From contig DATKHB010000026.1 in NCBI GenBank assembly GCA_035510455.1, forward strand, positions 1 through 34,479: DNA of 34,479 nucleotides, written 5' to 3'. Under the pieces are notes generated by a model. The model was not told where the DNA came from and made no database searches. It saw nothing but the letters and a program-made list of their open reading frames with translations. Source of the DNA: DATKGL01 sp035510455. Its GTDB lineage: Bacteria > Patescibacteriota > Saccharimonadia > Saccharimonadales > UBA4665. The translations under genes and the position numbers were made by a program. Positions 16,925 to 25,053 of this stretch are shown piece by piece; positions within the stretch are counted from its first letter, which is position 1; each line of letters starts with the position of its first letter.

Positions 16925-17431
16925 CTAGCTTTCGGGATCATCATCGTAAAAACCATAGTCATCGGAGTACGTATCGTCCTGTATTTCTACTATTTCTTCG
17001 CCGGTCTCAACATCTATCGAAAAGTAAAGACTACCGTGCCCGTCTAACCAACTCTCTCTTAACGAAGCCACTTTATCGCCAAACACTTCTTTAACTCTGG
17101 CTGAGATCAAGCGTCTAGTCCTTAAAGTAATCTCGTCCAAATTCGATCCAAAACCAGTCTCTGCTCCACCCAACCAAATCCTAACGGTTGATAAATCTGG
17201 AATTTTATCAGTCGCGTCACGTAAAAACGTCTCAAAGAGGTCTCGATGCGCGACATCCTGATCAGCAAAGTGGCCTAAGAAGCCGGTTCTGATTGACGGG
17301 TCGTATATAGACACACCTACACAGGGGCCAAGGGTCACTTCTAGGATTCCATCTCCAACAAGCGTCTTACAATCAAGCGGTTGCACATCAACAGTTTGAT
17401 GATCGGGGTAACCTTCGTCTGGTTTAGTCAT
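16925..17431 (-). CDS. CheD-like protein (putative deamidase fold)
   Basis: About 168 residues. The segment VTLGPCVGVSIYD followed by TGFLGHF matches the core of CheD, the chemoreceptor glutamine deamidase. A Thr precedes the Cys, and the Cys-to-His distance is 17 residues, as for C27 and H44 of Thermotoga CheD. The C-terminal 35 residues are very acidic (IVEIQDDTYSDDYGFYDDD). No chemotaxis gene is near, so it may act on another target, or it may be a structural relative only. ATG 17431 is favoured; a TATAAT box lies just upstream. The IS1595 element begins 48 bp upstream of its start, so its promoter region may have been changed. Confidence 0.55.
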   Translation of the reverse strand: MTKPDEGYPDHQTVDVQPLDCKTLVGDGILEVTLGPCVGVSIYDPSIRTGFLGHFADQDVAHRDLFETFLRDATDKIPDLSTVRIWLGGAETGFGSNLDEITLRTRRLISARVKEVFGDKVASLRESWLDGHGSLYFSIDVETGEEIVEIQDDTYSDDYGFYDDDPES

Positions 17432-17470
17432 TAGTATATAATTATAATAATTAGATGATAATAGCAAGTA

Positions 17471-17478
17471 TTATAAAG
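17471..17478. repeat. Probable target-site duplication, left copy
   Basis: TTATAAAG here and TTATAAGG at 19492-19499 flank the IS directly and agree at 7 of 8 bases; 8 bp is the usual duplication length for the IS1595 family. Confidence 0.5.
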
Positions 17479-17479
17479 T

Positions 17480-17503
17480 GCACTTATACCTTGAGTACAA
17501 GTA
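17480..17503 (+). repeat. Left terminal inverted repeat of the IS1595 element
   Basis: Reading inward it begins GCACTTATACCTTGAG and ends TACAAGTA; 21 of 24 bases equal the reverse complement of 19467-19490. Confidence 0.75.
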
Positions 17504-17573
17504 CTACAAGTGCCCCCTATTTTTTTATGTCACCACTAGAAGCAAACGACGCTATGACGATCTGTGTTTATTC

Positions 17574-17588
17574 AGGGTAGTATACCCT
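17574..17588. repeat. Short palindrome in the IS, downstream of the pilin gene
   Basis: AGGGTA-GTA-TACCCT. Six-base arms with a 3-bp centre, too small for a terminator. It resembles the AGGGTATACC tip of the IS at the window ends and could be a protein-binding site or chance. Confidence 0.3.
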
Positions 17589-17623
17589 TATATCATGGGG
17601 GTGCTTAGAAATTTTCATCTCTA

Positions 17624-18172
17624 TCAACACGCAGGTATATACTCAGGACGAATCGCTGAACCTACCTGACTCGAGCCGCCCTTATCCTTAGTCCCACCAG
17701 TCGCAAAAAAGACTATATAGTTAACTTTAAGTTGAGAAACATAAATGCTATTTTCTTGGTATAGACCATCCCACCATTCAGAGTTTGAGGTAGTCACAGT
17801 TGGGCTACCAGGTGAACTTATATTAGTGCTAGGGTAACGCGACATAGTTATTGATTCCGTCCAGCCGTTATTTGGCATTGGCTTAGAAAGAGCGACTAGA
17901 TCTCGTATTTGGAAGAGAGGCCCATAGATAGAGTTTTCACTAGTTCTACAAACATAAACTGACATATTTGGAAGATCGCTACCTGTTAGGGCGGAGCCAT
18001 CAAACACTCCAATATACTTATAGCTTCCAGCATGAACAGTAACTGTTTTCTTATCGTGTTGATATACAAAGTACCCAACACCCGCTAAAGCAACTACTAG
18101 CACAACCACTAGCAATAACTCTACATGACCAAAGCCTTTAGAGTTGAGCTTAGTTCTTCTCGGTATTTTCAT
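17624..18172 (-). CDS. Type IV pilin-like surface protein, IS passenger
   Basis: 182 residues. After a basic leader (MKIPRRTKLNSKG) comes F-G-H-V-E-L-L and a 20-residue hydrophobic helix, a class III prepilin signal: cleavage after G13, with Phe at +1 and E18 at +5. The exported part follows HAGS and has two Cys, one in YVC (near 75) and one as the last residue (IPAC), suggesting a disulphide as in pilin D-regions. It shares this plan with the island protein at 31979-32473. ATG 18172 has AAAGGA about 9 nt upstream; the longer frame to 18202 would cover that site. It would be a minor pilin or an adhesive pseudopilin. It lies inside the IS limits, so it is likely cargo. Confidence 0.75.
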   Translation of the reverse strand: MKIPRRTKLNSKGFGHVELLLVVVLVVALAGVGYFVYQHDKKTVTVHAGSYKYIGVFDGSALTGSDLPNMSVYVCRTSENSIYGPLFQIRDLVALSKPMPNNGWTESITMSRYPSTNISSPGSPTVTTSNSEWWDGLYQENSIYVSQLKVNYIVFFATGGTKDKGGSSQVGSAIRPEYIPAC

Positions 18173-18414
18173 TTTTTGTTTTCCTTTATGTTTTAGGATC
18201 ATGTATGACTGAATATTACCTTACTGTAAGTATGAGCGCAATACGGTTGCCCACAAGTAGAATATGCTATTGCCCATATGCCTTAGTTTCTATATATGTA
18301 GCTCTATATATTTATATATAATAAGAGGAAGAATAATTAGGCTTGTTTTAATCTGTTAATTAACGAAGTTTTACTTATTTACGTAAACAACTAAAAGTGG
18401 TACGTTTTGATCAG

Positions 18415-18423
18415 TGTTAAAAT
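18415..18423 (+). promoter_or_regulatory. Extended -10 promoter of the 50-residue ORF
   Basis: TG-T-TAAAAT with the hexamer at 18418-18423, then 6 nt, then ATG 18430. Transcription would begin on the start codon. Confidence 0.5.
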
Positions 18424-18429
18424 AAGAAC

Positions 18430-18582
18430 ATGCTCAAGAAGAAGCCTTCTCAGAAAGATATTGAGTTAAAAGAGTTTATCAAAGCTGGTGGTCGCAAGGG
18501 TGCTAAAGTTGACTTTAACGAGATATTAAAACGAGCCGTTAAGCCTAAAATAGACACTATGCCTACCAAGAAGCCTAAGTAG
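18430..18582 (+). CDS. Small basic protein (50 aa) in the IS1595 element
   Basis: Starts MLKKKPSQKDIELKEF and ends TKKPK, with 15 Lys in 50 residues. The N-terminal half could be a short helix (KDIELKEFIKAGG) and the middle AKVDFNEILKRAVK a second one, as in small DNA-binding proteins; I do not recognise the family. Its last 8 bp overlap the end of the convergent transposase gene. The perfectly placed extended -10 element 6 nt before its ATG argues that it is a real gene. It could be an accessory or regulator of transposition. Confidence 0.55.
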   Translation: MLKKKPSQKDIELKEFIKAGGRKGAKVDFNEILKRAVKPKIDTMPTKKPK

Positions 18583-19444
18583 ATTGTTTTTGGGCTGTGT
18601 TGCTGAGTATTAGATCAAACATATATTTTGGTGTTTGGCGATGAGAGTACCTAAAAGAGTATTCATCAACATAGTTTTGAAGGTACTTAGGATCAACATG
18701 TCTATACACTCCGGTAATACCTCTCTTAATATTACTCCAGAGGTTTTCAACATTTTGGGTATGACGATCACCATTGACGTATTCTTGCAGACTATGGTTA
18801 ATAGTTAGATGAACATAGCCAGCTCTAGTTAGATGCTTATATGACCCGTGAGTATCACTGTATATGGTAGCGTCACTAGCTATGCCACTGCTTATTTCCT
18901 TTGATAGAACTCTTACTCCTGAACTTTTAACGTGTTTAACTACTGCTCTACCTTTTCGTTCTACCATGCCAAAGACCACTTGGCTGTTATGGGACTTTGC
19001 CGTAGTACGTTTCTGCGGATCAGGATGAAAGTACGCTTCATCTACTTCTACTTCACCGGTTAGCATATTGCCATCAGAAGCCATTAGTTTACGTATTTGG
19101 CTAAACATTCTCCAAGCCGTCTTATATGTTACGCCTAGCTCTCGTTCAAGCTGTTTAGCACTAATACCAGCTCTAGTTTGAGCCATTAGATAAACTGCAT
19201 AGAACCATAGTTTAAGTTCTGTACTGGAGTGATCAAAGATTGAGCCTTTTAGTGGATAGATGTGGTAGCCACAATAACTACAGGCATAGGCTGAACGACC
19301 CTTAACTCTGTAGAACTTGTTCTCTTTAGTGCACTTAGGACAAGCTAAAGTATTACCAAAGCGTAGTTGTTTAATTTCCTCGAGGCAAGCGTCATCATTA
19401 GGGAAGCGTTGATTGAACTGTTTTATTGAGAATTTATTATCCAT
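18575..19444 (-). CDS. IS1595-family transposase
   Basis: 289 residues, apparently intact. An N-terminal zinc ribbon (CPKC at 35-38, CSYC at 55-58) is followed by a helix-turn-helix-like stretch (GISAKQLERELGVTYKTAWRM) and the ISXO2-like DDE domain: D135 in GEVEVDEAYF, D197 in IYSDTHGSY, and E233 in HTQNVENLWSNIKRG. These are the marks of the IS1595 group. Its promoter starts in the right terminal repeat (TTGACT) and has a -10 6 nt before the ATG. Since the frame, catalytic residues and repeats are complete, the element may still be active. Confidence 0.92.
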   Translation of the reverse strand: MDNKFSIKQFNQRFPNDDACLEEIKQLRFGNTLACPKCTKENKFYRVKGRSAYACSYCGYHIYPLKGSIFDHSSTELKLWFYAVYLMAQTRAGISAKQLERELGVTYKTAWRMFSQIRKLMASDGNMLTGEVEVDEAYFHPDPQKRTTAKSHNSQVVFGMVERKGRAVVKHVKSSGVRVLSKEISSGIASDATIYSDTHGSYKHLTRAGYVHLTINHSLQEYVNGDRHTQNVENLWSNIKRGITGVYRHVDPKYLQNYVDEYSFRYSHRQTPKYMFDLILSNTAQKQST

Positions 19445-19450
19445 ACCTAC

Positions 19451-19479
19451 AGTCTACCAGAGAAGATACTTGTAGTCAA
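19451..19479 (-). promoter_or_regulatory. Transposase promoter with its -35 in the terminal repeat
   Basis: On the minus strand TTGACT (19479-19474), a 17-bp spacer and TAGACT (19456-19451), then 6 nt to ATG 19444. The -35 box lies inside the inverted repeat, so transposase binding could repress its own transcription. Initiation at the usual distance falls on the start codon. Confidence 0.6.
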
Positions 19480-19490
19480 GGGATAAATGC
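19467..19490 (-). repeat. Right terminal inverted repeat of the IS1595 element
   Basis: The reverse complement begins GCATTTATCCCTTGAC and ends TACAAGTA, agreeing with the left repeat at 21 of 24 bases. Confidence 0.75.
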
Positions 19491-19491
19491 C

Positions 19492-19499
19492 TTATAAGG
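19492..19499. repeat. Probable target-site duplication, right copy
   Basis: TTATAAGG, one base different from TTATAAAG at 17471-17478. Confidence 0.5.
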
Positions 19500-19531
19500 C
19501 CGGCCAGCTGAGACTCAGGAGGATAGTTGCT

Positions 19532-19963
19532 TCATCGGCGGGGTTGCGTGTGGCGGCGTAATTGCGAAACCTGGAGTCTTACAGCTTGACGATCAATTAA
19601 TGCCTGTGCATGACTCAAGCTTATTTGGTCTTTGGCTTCCGCCTTCATTTTCTTGGCCAGTTCATAGGCTTTTTTGGCTTCTCCCTCATTGATTTCGTCG
19701 GGGTTATCGGCCTCATCTACCAAGACCCTTAGTTTATTATCGGCAACTTCGATCACACCGCCGTAGGTAGCAAAATGATCCATCTGGGAGTCCTGATCTC
19801 TAGAGTTTCGTCTCACCGATATCACACCGTTAGTAACGACGCTAATGAGTGGCATGTGGTCAGTCAAAACTCCAATCTGCCCCTCTAGAGTGGGTAGGAT
19901 AATTTCGTAAACATCCTGATCAAACTTCATGCCCGTTTGAGTGACTAATTGGAAGTGGATCAT
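19532..19963 (-). CDS. atpC: ATP synthase F1 subunit epsilon
   Basis: 143 residues. The N-terminal beta-sandwich is clear (YEIILPTLEGQIGVLTDHMPLIS, with the GxIGVLxxHxPL signature), followed by the helical hairpin (EGEAKKAYELAKKMKA). The central stalk subunit couples rotation to catalysis and can inhibit ATP hydrolysis. Its ATG shares the A of the atpD stop (TAATG), so translation is coupled. It is last in the operon; the IS1595 element lies 41 bp beyond its TGA stop. The short basic tail HTQPRR is not conserved in the family. Confidence 0.95.
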   Translation of the reverse strand: MIHFQLVTQTGMKFDQDVYEIILPTLEGQIGVLTDHMPLISVVTNGVISVRRNSRDQDSQMDHFATYGGVIEVADNKLRVLVDEADNPDEINEGEAKKAYELAKKMKAEAKDQISLSHAQALIDRQAVRLQVSQLRRHTQPRR

Positions 19964-21354
19964 TATTTATCTGCTTTAACTTCGCTGATATCCCCACGCA
20001 TGTAAAAGGCAGTCTCTGGTTTATCGTCGTGCTTTCCATCAAGTATTTCGCGGAATCCAGCGATAGTATCCTTGATAGGAACGTACTTACCGGGCTTGCC
20101 AATAAATATTTCTGCGACATGAAAAGGCTGCGTGAGAAAACGTTGAATTCGGCGAGCTCTTGATACTGCTTGTTTGTCTTCGTCAGATAGCTCTTCCATA
20201 CCTAGTATGGCGATGATATCTTGAAGATCCTTGTACCTTTGTAGAACTCTTTGTACCTCCCGAGCCACATCGTAATGTTCCTGGCCAACAATCTCCGGGT
20301 CCAAAATAGTTGAACTAGAATCAAGCGGATCGACCGCCGGATAAAGTCCTAGTTCGGTAAGGGCTCTTGAGAGAGTTATCGTCGAGTCAAGGTGAGCGAA
20401 CGTAGTGGCTGGAGCGGGATCGGTAAAGTCATCAGCTGGTACGTACACTGCCTGTACAGACGTAATGGATCCCTCCTTAGTAGAAGTAATTCTTTCCTGC
20501 AAAGTACCCATTTCCTGAGCCAAATTGGGTTGGTAGCCGACCGCAGAAGGCAATCGCCCAAGAAGAGCTGATACTTCGGCGCCAGCTTGAGTAAATCTGA
20601 ATATATTATCAATAAATAACAGTACGTCGGTACCTTTGTCACGAAAACCTTCAGCAACCGTTAATCCTGACAGGCCGACTCTCAATCGAGCGCCTGGGGG
20701 CTCGTTCATTTGACCAAACACCAGCGAAGCCTTATCTAAAACCCCGGATTCTTTCATCTCGTAATAAAGATCGTTGCCCTCGCGGGTACGTTCGCCAACC
20801 CCAGCAAACACCGAATATCCCTTATGAAACTTGGCGATATTATTGATTAGTTCAGTAATTAAGACCGTTTTGCCGACACCGGCTCCACCAAATAGCCCGA
20901 CTTTACCCCCTTTGGTCATTGGGCAGATTAAATCTATAACTTTAATACCGGTTTCTAGAATTTCGACTTTAGTAGATTGATCTATAAGCGGCGGGGCCAG
21001 ACGATGGATTGAGGCGTGTTCGGTGAATTTATTTTCTTTGCCGTCAATCGGCTCTCCGGTAACGTTAAACATTCGCCCAAGAGTAGCTTCGCCAATCGGC
21101 ACGCTTATGCCGCTTCCGGTGTCAATAACTTCAGCGCCTCGCTCCAGGCCGTCCGTAGATCCAAGAGCAATAGCTCGAACGCTTGACTCGCTTAGGTGTT
21201 GGGCAACCTCAAAGACAAGTTCATGACCGTCAATATTGACCTTAAGAGCGTTGTAAATAGACGGTAAGTTCCCGATAGGGAAGTCAACATCGATGACTAC
21301 GCCTACAATCTGACTGATTGTCCCTGAATTCTTGGTTTTTTCTGTCGTTGCCAT
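19963..21354 (-). CDS. atpD: ATP synthase F1 subunit beta (catalytic)
   Basis: 463 residues, normal length. P-loop GGAGVGKT near 155, the catalytic-Glu segment VGERTREGNDLY near 190, Walker B LLFIDNIFRFTQAG near 245, and the adenine-pocket FHVAEIF near 420. It forms the three catalytic sites of F1 with subunit alpha. A strong ribosome site (AGGAG) precedes the ATG, and the gene lies 11 bp after atpG. All catalytic positions look intact. Confidence 0.98.
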   Translation of the reverse strand: MATTEKTKNSGTISQIVGVVIDVDFPIGNLPSIYNALKVNIDGHELVFEVAQHLSESSVRAIALGSTDGLERGAEVIDTGSGISVPIGEATLGRMFNVTGEPIDGKENKFTEHASIHRLAPPLIDQSTKVEILETGIKVIDLICPMTKGGKVGLFGGAGVGKTVLITELINNIAKFHKGYSVFAGVGERTREGNDLYYEMKESGVLDKASLVFGQMNEPPGARLRVGLSGLTVAEGFRDKGTDVLLFIDNIFRFTQAGAEVSALLGRLPSAVGYQPNLAQEMGTLQERITSTKEGSITSVQAVYVPADDFTDPAPATTFAHLDSTITLSRALTELGLYPAVDPLDSSSTILDPEIVGQEHYDVAREVQRVLQRYKDLQDIIAILGMEELSDEDKQAVSRARRIQRFLTQPFHVAEIFIGKPGKYVPIKDTIAGFREILDGKHDDKPETAFYMRGDISEVKADK

Positions 21355-21365
21355 TAATTTCTCCT

Positions 21366-22241
21366 TTAATCCCTTAAAGCTTCGGCGCCACCGGTAATCT
21401 CAGCTAATTCCTGGGTAATGTTCGCCTGGCGAGCAGTATTAAATACCAACGTTAGGTTATCTATTAAATCATTGGCGTTGTCGGTAGCGTTTTTCATAGC
21501 TAACATCCTCATTGAATGCTCACTGGCCAAACTTTCTAAGACCGACTGCCAAATCTGCGCCTCGATTAGCCTAGTGGCTATATTATCAATAACTACATCC
21601 ACGGATGGTTCAAAGTTTGTGAACTTATACTTGTAATCAAGTCGATCTGGTTGCCCGGGTGTATCAGCAGGCAATAAGCTAAGTAATTGAACTTGCTGAA
21701 CCAGATTAGATTTAAACATCGTGTAGACTAAAAGCACTTCGTCGACATGCCCATTTTTGTACTGGTCTACTAAGGTATTAAGGATCGGCCGAACATCATT
21801 TGCTTCGGGGTGGTCATTGAAGGCCGGGTAGACAGCCATTAGATCAACGCCCTGAAGCCGTCTGACAAAGTTTGCCGCTTGCTTACCAATGGTAATAACG
21901 TGGCTCTTAACAGCTGCTTGTTTGTCAGCGGCAATCGAGCCACTGAGCAGTTTCATGACGTTATAGTTATAAGCACCAGCTAAACCACTGTTACTGGTAA
22001 TTACTATATATAATCTATTTTTAACTGTTCGCTGCTGGAACAATGGGTGAGTATCGACTTCCTTAATGGAACCTAGCCGCTGAAGTAAGCTATAGGCAAC
22101 ATCACGGTATTCTCGGCTTTGCAGGGCGTAATCCTGAGCCCGTCGCATCTTACTGGCAGAAACCAGCTCCATTGCCTTTGTGATCTGTTTAGTACTTTTG
22201 ACAGATGCGATACGGCGCTTTAGGGTAATGATATTGGACAT
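21366..22241 (-). CDS. atpG: ATP synthase F1 subunit gamma
   Basis: 291 residues. The two ends, which form the rotating coiled coil inside the alpha/beta ring, are well conserved: TLKRRIASVKSTKQITKAME at the start and FNTARQANITQELAEITGGA at the end. The middle Rossmann-like domain has VITSNSGLAGAYN. It transmits torque between the c-ring and the catalytic head. It lies between atpA and atpD in the usual order. Confidence 0.97.
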   Translation of the reverse strand: MSNIITLKRRIASVKSTKQITKAMELVSASKMRRAQDYALQSREYRDVAYSLLQRLGSIKEVDTHPLFQQRTVKNRLYIVITSNSGLAGAYNYNVMKLLSGSIAADKQAAVKSHVITIGKQAANFVRRLQGVDLMAVYPAFNDHPEANDVRPILNTLVDQYKNGHVDEVLLVYTMFKSNLVQQVQLLSLLPADTPGQPDRLDYKYKFTNFEPSVDVVIDNIATRLIEAQIWQSVLESLASEHSMRMLAMKNATDNANDLIDNLTLVFNTARQANITQELAEITGGAEALRD

Positions 22242-22248
22242 CTAGGGT

Positions 22249-23808
22249 CTATCCTTCGTTCTCTTTATCGCCGCTTGGTCGCTCGACATAGGTCGCTGCA
22301 ACATCTTTGGCTACCCTTAAGATTGTTGCCCTCGTTTCTTCAAAAGGCTCCTTACCGGTATTTACTTCAGCTATCAGCTTGGCGTGATTATGTTCAAGTT
22401 CGTGGAACAGGGTCTCCACCGCAAGTTTAATCTTTTCAACGGGAACATTATCAAAACATCCTTCGATGGCCGCCAGAAGGGAGCTGTACATTTGCCAAAC
22501 TGCCTGAGGACTATACTGAGGTTGCTTCAGTAACTCGGTTAGGCGCTGGCCTCTTTCAATACGGTTGCGGGTTTCAACGTCAAGATCAGTCGAGAATTGA
22601 GAAAAGGCTGCCAGCTCACGAAATTGGGCTAGATCAATTCGAAGCGATTTAGCAACACTCTTAACGGCAGCGGTCTGGGCGGCTCCACCGACGCGTGAAA
22701 CAGATAAACCAACGGATATAGCCGGCCTGATACCTTGATAGAATAAGTTGGTCTCCATAAATATCTGGCCGTCAGTGATCGAGATAACATTGGTCGGTAT
22801 ATAGGCGCTGATATCTCCAGCTTGGGTTTCAATGATCGGTAACGCCGTTAGGCTTCCGGCCCCAAGCTCATCGTTTAACTTGGCGGCCCTTTCTAGTAGA
22901 CGGGAGTGCAGGTAGAAAACGTCTCCCGGGTAGGCTTCTCGTCCAGGCGGGCGCCTAAGCAGTAGGCTCATTTGGCGATAAGCCACAGCGTGTTTGGATA
23001 AGTCATCATAAATAATTAGAGCGTGTTGCTTGTTATCGCGAAAATATTCACCAATAGCGCAACCCGAATAGGGTGCCAGATAAAGCATCGCAGCCGGGTC
23101 GGCGGGGCTGGTGGCTATAATAATGGTGTTATCCATAACACCCTCGCGCTTCAGCCGCTCAACTAGCCTAGCAACCTTGCTTAACTTCTGACCGATAGCT
23201 ACATAGATATTGATGACACCGGTATCTTGACGCTTCTGATTGATCATAGTGTCTACTACCATAGCCGTCTTACCAGTCTGCCGATCACCTATGATCAGTT
23301 CGCGTTGACCACGTCCGATAGGCACCATAGCATCAATGGCCGTAATACCGGTCATTAGCGGTTCATGAACGCTTTTACGAGCCAACACTCCGGGCGCAGT
23401 TCGCTCAACTCGGCTAGTTTGTTTAGTCTTAATGGCATCGCCACCGTCCAGCGGGTTCCCCAATGGATCGATTACTCGGCCGACCAATTCTGGGCCAACG
23501 GGCACTTCCAGCACTTTACCGGTCAGTCGAACCTTCGCCCCAGCCTTAATGTCAACGTCTTGGCCAAGAATAACCGCGCCAATTTCGTCTTCGCCTAGAT
23601 TAAAAGAAAAAGCTGTAATCTTATTGGCGTTTTGGCCATCAATTTCCAACATTTCACTAAAGCCGCACTTTGACAGTCCATATATCCAGGCTATACCGTC
23701 ACCGACTCTCGTCACCACCCCAACCGTCTCAATGTCCGGGCTGTTTTTTAGTTCATTGATAGCTGCTCGAATATCAGCCGATAGTTCCTTGATTGATAGC
23801 TCGCTCAT
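22249..23808 (-). CDS. atpA: ATP synthase F1 subunit alpha
   Basis: 519 residues. P-loop GDRQTGKT near 170, followed by the regulatory nucleotide-site segment YVAIGQKLSKVARL, and the interface signature SVGLSVSRVGGAAQ near 370, which carries the arginine finger (SxSRVGGxAQ). It supplies the non-catalytic nucleotide sites and the arginine finger to neighbouring beta subunits. The gene is 3 bp from atpH and 7 bp from atpG, in a tight operon. Confidence 0.98.
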   Translation of the reverse strand: MSELSIKELSADIRAAINELKNSPDIETVGVVTRVGDGIAWIYGLSKCGFSEMLEIDGQNANKITAFSFNLGEDEIGAVILGQDVDIKAGAKVRLTGKVLEVPVGPELVGRVIDPLGNPLDGGDAIKTKQTSRVERTAPGVLARKSVHEPLMTGITAIDAMVPIGRGQRELIIGDRQTGKTAMVVDTMINQKRQDTGVINIYVAIGQKLSKVARLVERLKREGVMDNTIIIATSPADPAAMLYLAPYSGCAIGEYFRDNKQHALIIYDDLSKHAVAYRQMSLLLRRPPGREAYPGDVFYLHSRLLERAAKLNDELGAGSLTALPIIETQAGDISAYIPTNVISITDGQIFMETNLFYQGIRPAISVGLSVSRVGGAAQTAAVKSVAKSLRIDLAQFRELAAFSQFSTDLDVETRNRIERGQRLTELLKQPQYSPQAVWQMYSSLLAAIEGCFDNVPVEKIKLAVETLFHELEHNHAKLIAEVNTGKEPFEETRATILRVAKDVAATYVERPSGDKENEG

Positions 23809-23811
23809 TAG

Positions 23812-24216
23812 TTAATCCTTTCCTGCCTGTGCTAGTTGCTTGAATCTATCCAGTTCGGTTCTTATGCTAATGTCCATCTGCTGGTTCGCTAGTTCCAGTT
23901 TTACTCCGCCGATAATGTTCGTATCTAATCGCTCGTCAATTATAATTTTTCTGGCTTTTGGGTACACACCCTTAATCTTCGATTTAATCTCCGCTCGGAT
24001 TTCGGTAGTTATAGGAAAGGCGCTGGTCGCTCTAACCTCAATTATGCCTTCTTCGGTCCAATAATGCTGAACATCTCGCATCAGAGAATGAAGTTCGTCG
24101 GTGCGGTTTTCGCTGAGTAAATAAGCAGCTGTTTCTTTGGCTAAACGCTTAGGATTATCGGTTCTTAGACTAAGGCTAGCTATGGTTTTAGCCATTTTGC
24201 TTCTAGGAGTTTTCAT
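23812..24216 (-). CDS. atpH: ATP synthase F1 subunit delta (short form)
   Basis: 134 residues, against the usual 170-180. The C-terminal signature is present (DERLDTNIIGGVKLELANQQ, then MDISIRTELDRFK), while the N-terminal helical domain that binds the top of the alpha/beta head is reduced. Subunit delta joins the peripheral stalk to F1. The gene sits in the canonical place between atpF and atpA. The shortening may be a lineage trait. The start at 24216 is the open-frame limit; M8 (KMAKTIASL) is an alternative. Confidence 0.9.
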   Translation of the reverse strand: MKTPRSKMAKTIASLSLRTDNPKRLAKETAAYLLSENRTDELHSLMRDVQHYWTEEGIIEVRATSAFPITTEIRAEIKSKIKGVYPKARKIIIDERLDTNIIGGVKLELANQQMDISIRTELDRFKQLAQAGKD

Positions 24217-24217
24217 A

Positions 24218-24748
24218 TTACTTTTGGCTCCTTAAAGCCTTGTCAATGAGTACGGCATCTTTTTTGGGGTCTAGTTTTTCAGAAATTATCGCTTCAGTCA
24301 CCTCGGACACCAACCCGACCAAATCTTTTTCTAGACGCTTTCTGGTTCTTTGAGTTTCTAGCTCTATCGTTTCTTTGGCCTCATCAATAATGCTTTTGGC
24401 TTTGGTTTGAGCGTTTTGCTCTGATTCATTAATCAACTGACCCGATTGTTGTTTGGCTGTCGCAATGATACCATCAGCCTCGGCTCGAGCCTTGTGGAGC
24501 TGATCAGAAACCTGCTCGTCGAGTTCGGCCTTTTCTTTTTTCATTTCTTCACCGAGCTTGACACCGTTTTCGATTAATTTATGACGTTCGTTTAAAACTC
24601 TGAGTATTGGCTTGAAGGCATAACGCCGCAAAACCCAAAAGACCAACAAGAAAGTAATCAACTGAATAAGAAATGCTGAGCCATTAATGCCCAGCGCCCC
24701 AATACCGGAGGCTGAATTACCAAAATGTGAAACGAAACTCAGTAGCAT
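24218..24748 (-). CDS. atpF: ATP synthase Fo subunit b
   Basis: 176 residues: one membrane helix at about 22-43 (NGSAFLIQLITFLLVFWVLR), then a long charged coiled coil (NERHKLIENGVKLGEEMKKE onward) rich in Glu, Lys, Ala and Gln. As a dimer it forms the peripheral stalk. The segment before the helix is longer than in E. coli. It is 1 bp from atpH. Confidence 0.95.
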   Translation of the reverse strand: MLLSFVSHFGNSASGIGALGINGSAFLIQLITFLLVFWVLRRYAFKPILRVLNERHKLIENGVKLGEEMKKEKAELDEQVSDQLHKARAEADGIIATAKQQSGQLINESEQNAQTKAKSIIDEAKETIELETQRTRKRLEKDLVGLVSEVTEAIISEKLDPKKDAVLIDKALRSQK

Positions 24749-24768
24749 TATCTTATATTTACCCGTTC

Positions 24769-24999
24769 CTACTTAACAATGAAGATTGACGCAAATGCCA
24801 AAAGAGCAAACAGCTCGATAATGGCTATGAAAACTAATGCTTGACCTAAAAACTTGGAAGCCTCGGGGTTTCGCCCGACTGCTTGCATATAGTTACCGCC
24901 TATGATGCCGATACCTATTCCTGGTCCAATAAAACCACCACCTATCATCAGGCCTTTGCCGATAATAGCCGTATCTATTGCTTGTGCTAGATATATCAT
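24769..24999 (-). CDS. atpE: ATP synthase Fo subunit c
   Basis: 76 residues, two membrane helices with a polar loop (VGRNPEA, Arg43-Asn44-Pro45). The first helix is glycine-rich (IGGGFIGPGIGIGIIGG) as needed for ring packing. The ion carrier is E62 in IAIIELFALL. The Gln and Ser-Tyr ligands that mark Na+ rings are not evident, so protons are the likely coupling ion. Several copies form the rotor ring. Confidence 0.96.
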   Translation of the reverse strand: MIYLAQAIDTAIIGKGLMIGGGFIGPGIGIGIIGGNYMQAVGRNPEASKFLGQALVFIAIIELFALLAFASIFIVK

Positions 25000-25053
25000 A
25001 TTATTAACTCCTTATGATTAATTTTAAAATTTAGCCACAGACAGCAACACCAC

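Larger units (their letters stand above)
17479..19491. mobile_element. IS1595-family insertion sequence with passenger genes
   Basis: About 2.0 kb. Imperfect terminal inverted repeats at 17480-17503 and 19467-19490 agree at 21 of 24 bases; the best block is CCTTGA-S-TACAAGTA. An 8-bp near-duplication flanks it. It carries the transposase on the minus strand, a 50-residue ORF on the plus strand, and a pilin-like gene on the minus strand. A normal IS1595 element is about 0.7-1.1 kb, so half of this one is cargo. It sits 41 bp past the end of the atp operon and probably displaced that operon's terminator. Confidence 0.75.

Noticed and set aside
17478..17669. 63-residue plus-strand ORF at the left end of the IS
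   Set aside because: It starts inside the terminal repeat, is antisense to the end of the pilin-like gene and has no promoter or ribosome site.
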